Source of the DNA: an uncultured Thiotrichaceae bacterium
GTDB lineage: Bacteria > Pseudomonadota > Gammaproteobacteria > Thiotrichales > Thiotrichaceae
Direction of reading: 5' to 3'
Length of the DNA: 6,543 nucleotides
Assembly: GCA_937931765.1 (NCBI GenBank)
Contig: CALHAO010000304.1
Coordinates: 1-6,543, forward strand
A program made the position numbers and the translations under genes. Numbering within the stretch: the stretch's first letter is position 1; each line of letters begins with the position of its first letter. A model generated the notes under the pieces. It did not search any database. It was not told where the DNA came from and saw only the letters and a list, made by a program, of their open reading frames with translations. Of this stretch, positions 5,167-6,543 are shown piece after piece.

Positions 5167-6543
5167 TACATTAAACACAGCTTTATCTACCTGTTATCAA
5201 AGCTGGCTCCGGCGATGAGTAGTTTTGTCATTCTGGCGGCATATACCCGCTGGATGAGTACAGAAGAGTACGGTATTTTCAGTACGCTGGTGATTGTGGT
5301 CGGCAGTAGCAGTATGTTCCTGTTTAGCTGGTTGTATGTGGGCATTATGCGTTTCTGGGAAAATCGGCAAATTGATAATGACGCCATTATTCATTTGATC
5401 AGCGCGGCTGTGCTGGTTATTTCGGTGGCAGTGGGTTTGTGTGTTGGCGTATTTGCTGCCTTGACTGGCCAGATTGAAGTGGCGATTGGTGGTTGGTTGT
5501 TATTTGTCAGTGCGGTGATGTTTGAGGCCGGACAGCGTATTAATGTCATTACCCGCGCAGTGAATCGTTATTTTTGGGCAGAAATGGCCAGAACGCTACT
5601 GACCATGTTAGCGGGTTTGCTGCTGGTGTGGCTGGGTTATGCGTGGCAGGGTGCGGTGCTGGCTATTGTTATTGGCATGCTGCTGGTAGTTATTTTTTCT
5701 ATGCGCAGCTACTTTCGTTTCTCGTTGAAAAAGATAGACCACCATGTGCTGAAAACGTTGCTGGTCTATGGTTTGCCGCTCAGTTTTTCGATGGCTTTAC
5801 TGGAAGTGGTTAATACGGCTGACCGGCTAATGATTGGTTGGCTAATGGGTTATGCCAGTGTTGGCGAATATGCGGTGGCTTATAACCTGCCGTTCCAGGT
5901 GTTGATGATGGTCAGCAGCTCATTAAATTTGGCAGCTTACCCTGTGGTGGTGAAGATGCTGGAGCAGGAAGGGCGGGAAGCAGCGATACAACAGCTCCGG
6001 CATTATTTTACTTTGTTAATGGTTGCATCCGTGCCTGCGGTCTTTGGTTTAGTGGCTATTGCTGATTTGTTAGTACCTCTGTTAGTGGGGGTTGATTTTG
6101 TTGAACCGGCATTGAAGTTGCTGCCCTGGGTGAGTATTGCGATATTTGCGAATTGCACTTACTTATTTTATGTCTCGCTGAGTTTTCAATTGGCCGAGCA
6201 CACTATGGGCGCATTAAAAGTGGCTGGCGTGGCGGCGGTGATTAATGTGGCACTTAATCTGTTATTGATTCCGGTTTATGGTGTCTGGGGTGCGGTGATT
6301 GCTTCGATAAGTGCCTACGGGTTTTGCCTGGTGGCGGGTTTTTATGTCGGCAGGCAGTATTTTGCATTGGATATACCGTGGCTTGCACTGGTGAAGGTTT
6401 TACTGGCTGCATCGGTTATGTATGGAGTGATACAGAGTTTACCGGTTCTGGCCTTACCTGCGGTTGTGTTGTTGGCGCTGAAGATTTTTGTGGGTATTGT
6501 TGTTTATGCCGCTATGGTTTGGTTGTTCAATATTGCTGACACC
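5164..6543 (+). CDS. Wzx-type polysaccharide flippase (MOP/MATE superfamily), C-terminus cut by window edge
   Basis: The frame is open for 460 codons, from ATG 5164 to the last base, with no stop, so the gene continues to the right. An in-frame TGA at 5155-5157 makes 5164 the earliest possible start. The product is an integral inner-membrane protein with about 12 or more hydrophobic segments (the first at roughly 8-28). It has hallmarks of the polysaccharide-export branch of the MOP superfamily: an early EEYGIFS turn (34-40), VYGLPLSFS opening the second half (201-209), ADRLMIGWLMG (219-229), VGEYAVAYNL (233-242), and NVALNLLLIPVYGVWGA (361-377). Known members flip undecaprenyl-diphosphate-linked oligosaccharides from the cytoplasmic to the periplasmic leaflet, which suits its place next to two glycosyltransferases and a polymerase. 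Family length is usually about 420-500 residues, so little is probably missing. The specific glycan cannot be inferred. Confidence 0.92.
   Translation, partial: MYIKHSFIYLLSKLAPAMSSFVILAAYTRWMSTEEYGIFSTLVIVVGSSSMFLFSWLYVGIMRFWENRQIDNDAIIHLISAAVLVISVAVGLCVGVFAALTGQIEVAIGGWLLFVSAVMFEAGQRINVITRAVNRYFWAEMARTLLTMLAGLLLVWLGYAWQGAVLAIVIGMLLVVIFSMRSYFRFSLKKIDHHVLKTLLVYGLPLSFSMALLEVVNTADRLMIGWLMGYASVGEYAVAYNLPFQVLMMVSSSLNLAAYPVVVKMLEQEGREAAIQQLRHYFTLLMVASVPAVFGLVAIADLLVPLLVGVDFVEPALKLLPWVSIAIFANCTYLFYVSLSFQLAEHTMGALKVAGVAAVINVALNLLLIPVYGVWGAVIASISAYGFCLVAGFYVGRQYFALDIPWLALVKVLLAASVMYGVIQSLPVLALPAVVLLALKIFVGIVVYAAMVWLFNIADT

Larger units (their letters stand above)
68..6543 (+). other. Probable polysaccharide biosynthesis operon (five genes)
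   Basis: All five genes share one strand, with gaps of 30, 10, 2 and 11 bases and no terminator-like hairpin with a T-run between them. The order is: GINT1-type protein, GT4, Wzy-like polymerase, GT4, Wzx-like flippase. This is the content of a Wzx/Wzy-dependent capsule, exopolysaccharide or O-antigen cluster. The start of transcription lies left of the window and the end lies right of it. Cotranscription is inferred from spacing only. Confidence 0.8.

Noticed and set aside
4989..5394. Short minus-strand open frames around the GT4-flippase junction
   Set aside because: They are 60-66 codons, overlap the conserved GT4 and flippase coding sequence, and have unlikely composition.
5574..5813. 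Plus-strand 79-codon open frame within the flippase gene
   Set aside because: It is out of frame with the continuous flippase reading frame, whose translation is a clear membrane transporter. The alternative is Gly/Cys/Ala-rich shadow sequence.
6324..6539. Plus-strand 71-codon open frame near the right edge
   Set aside because: It is another off-frame shadow of the flippase; its Cys/Gly-rich translation comes from the Leu/Val-rich codons of the real gene.

Overview
The window is a compact, one-directional piece of a cell-surface or exported polysaccharide biosynthesis locus. Five plus-strand genes fill almost all of it, with gaps of only 30, 10, 2 and 11 bases, so they are very probably one operon. 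No tRNA, rRNA, transposase, CRISPR array or convincing terminator is visible. Base composition is close to balanced by eye. Together with E. coli-like ribosome binding sites on some genes and Gram-negative (Wzx/Wzy-type) machinery, this suggests a proteobacterium, most likely a gammaproteobacterium. The genus cannot be told from the sequence.

Layout: bases 1-67 are a short leader, possibly holding the last codons of an upstream gene. 68-1750 encodes a 560-residue two-part protein: a degenerate formyltransferase-like N-terminal half joined to a C-terminal domain of the GINT1 N-terminal (glucosamine inositolphosphorylceramide transferase-like) type, probably a beta-propeller. 1781-2890 and 4085-5152 encode two related GT4 glycosyltransferases. 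Between them, 2901-4082 encodes a polytopic O-antigen ligase/polymerase (Wzy/WaaL superfamily) protein. 5164 to the right edge encodes most of a Wzx-type (MOP/MATE superfamily) polysaccharide flippase; this frame stays open at the window end.

Working model (inference from families): the two GT4 enzymes each add a sugar to an undecaprenyl-diphosphate-linked repeat unit at the inner face of the cytoplasmic membrane. The flippase moves the unit to the periplasmic face, and the Wzy-like protein polymerises it (or, if it is a ligase, transfers it to its acceptor). The role of the first protein is unknown; it could modify or bind the glycan. The initiating phosphoglycosyltransferase, nucleotide-sugar synthesis genes and chain-length regulator are not here and would be expected outside the window.

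I do not see an obviously new system. The least understood element is the first gene. The GT4 duplication around the polymerase and some translation-start details are secondary points of interest.
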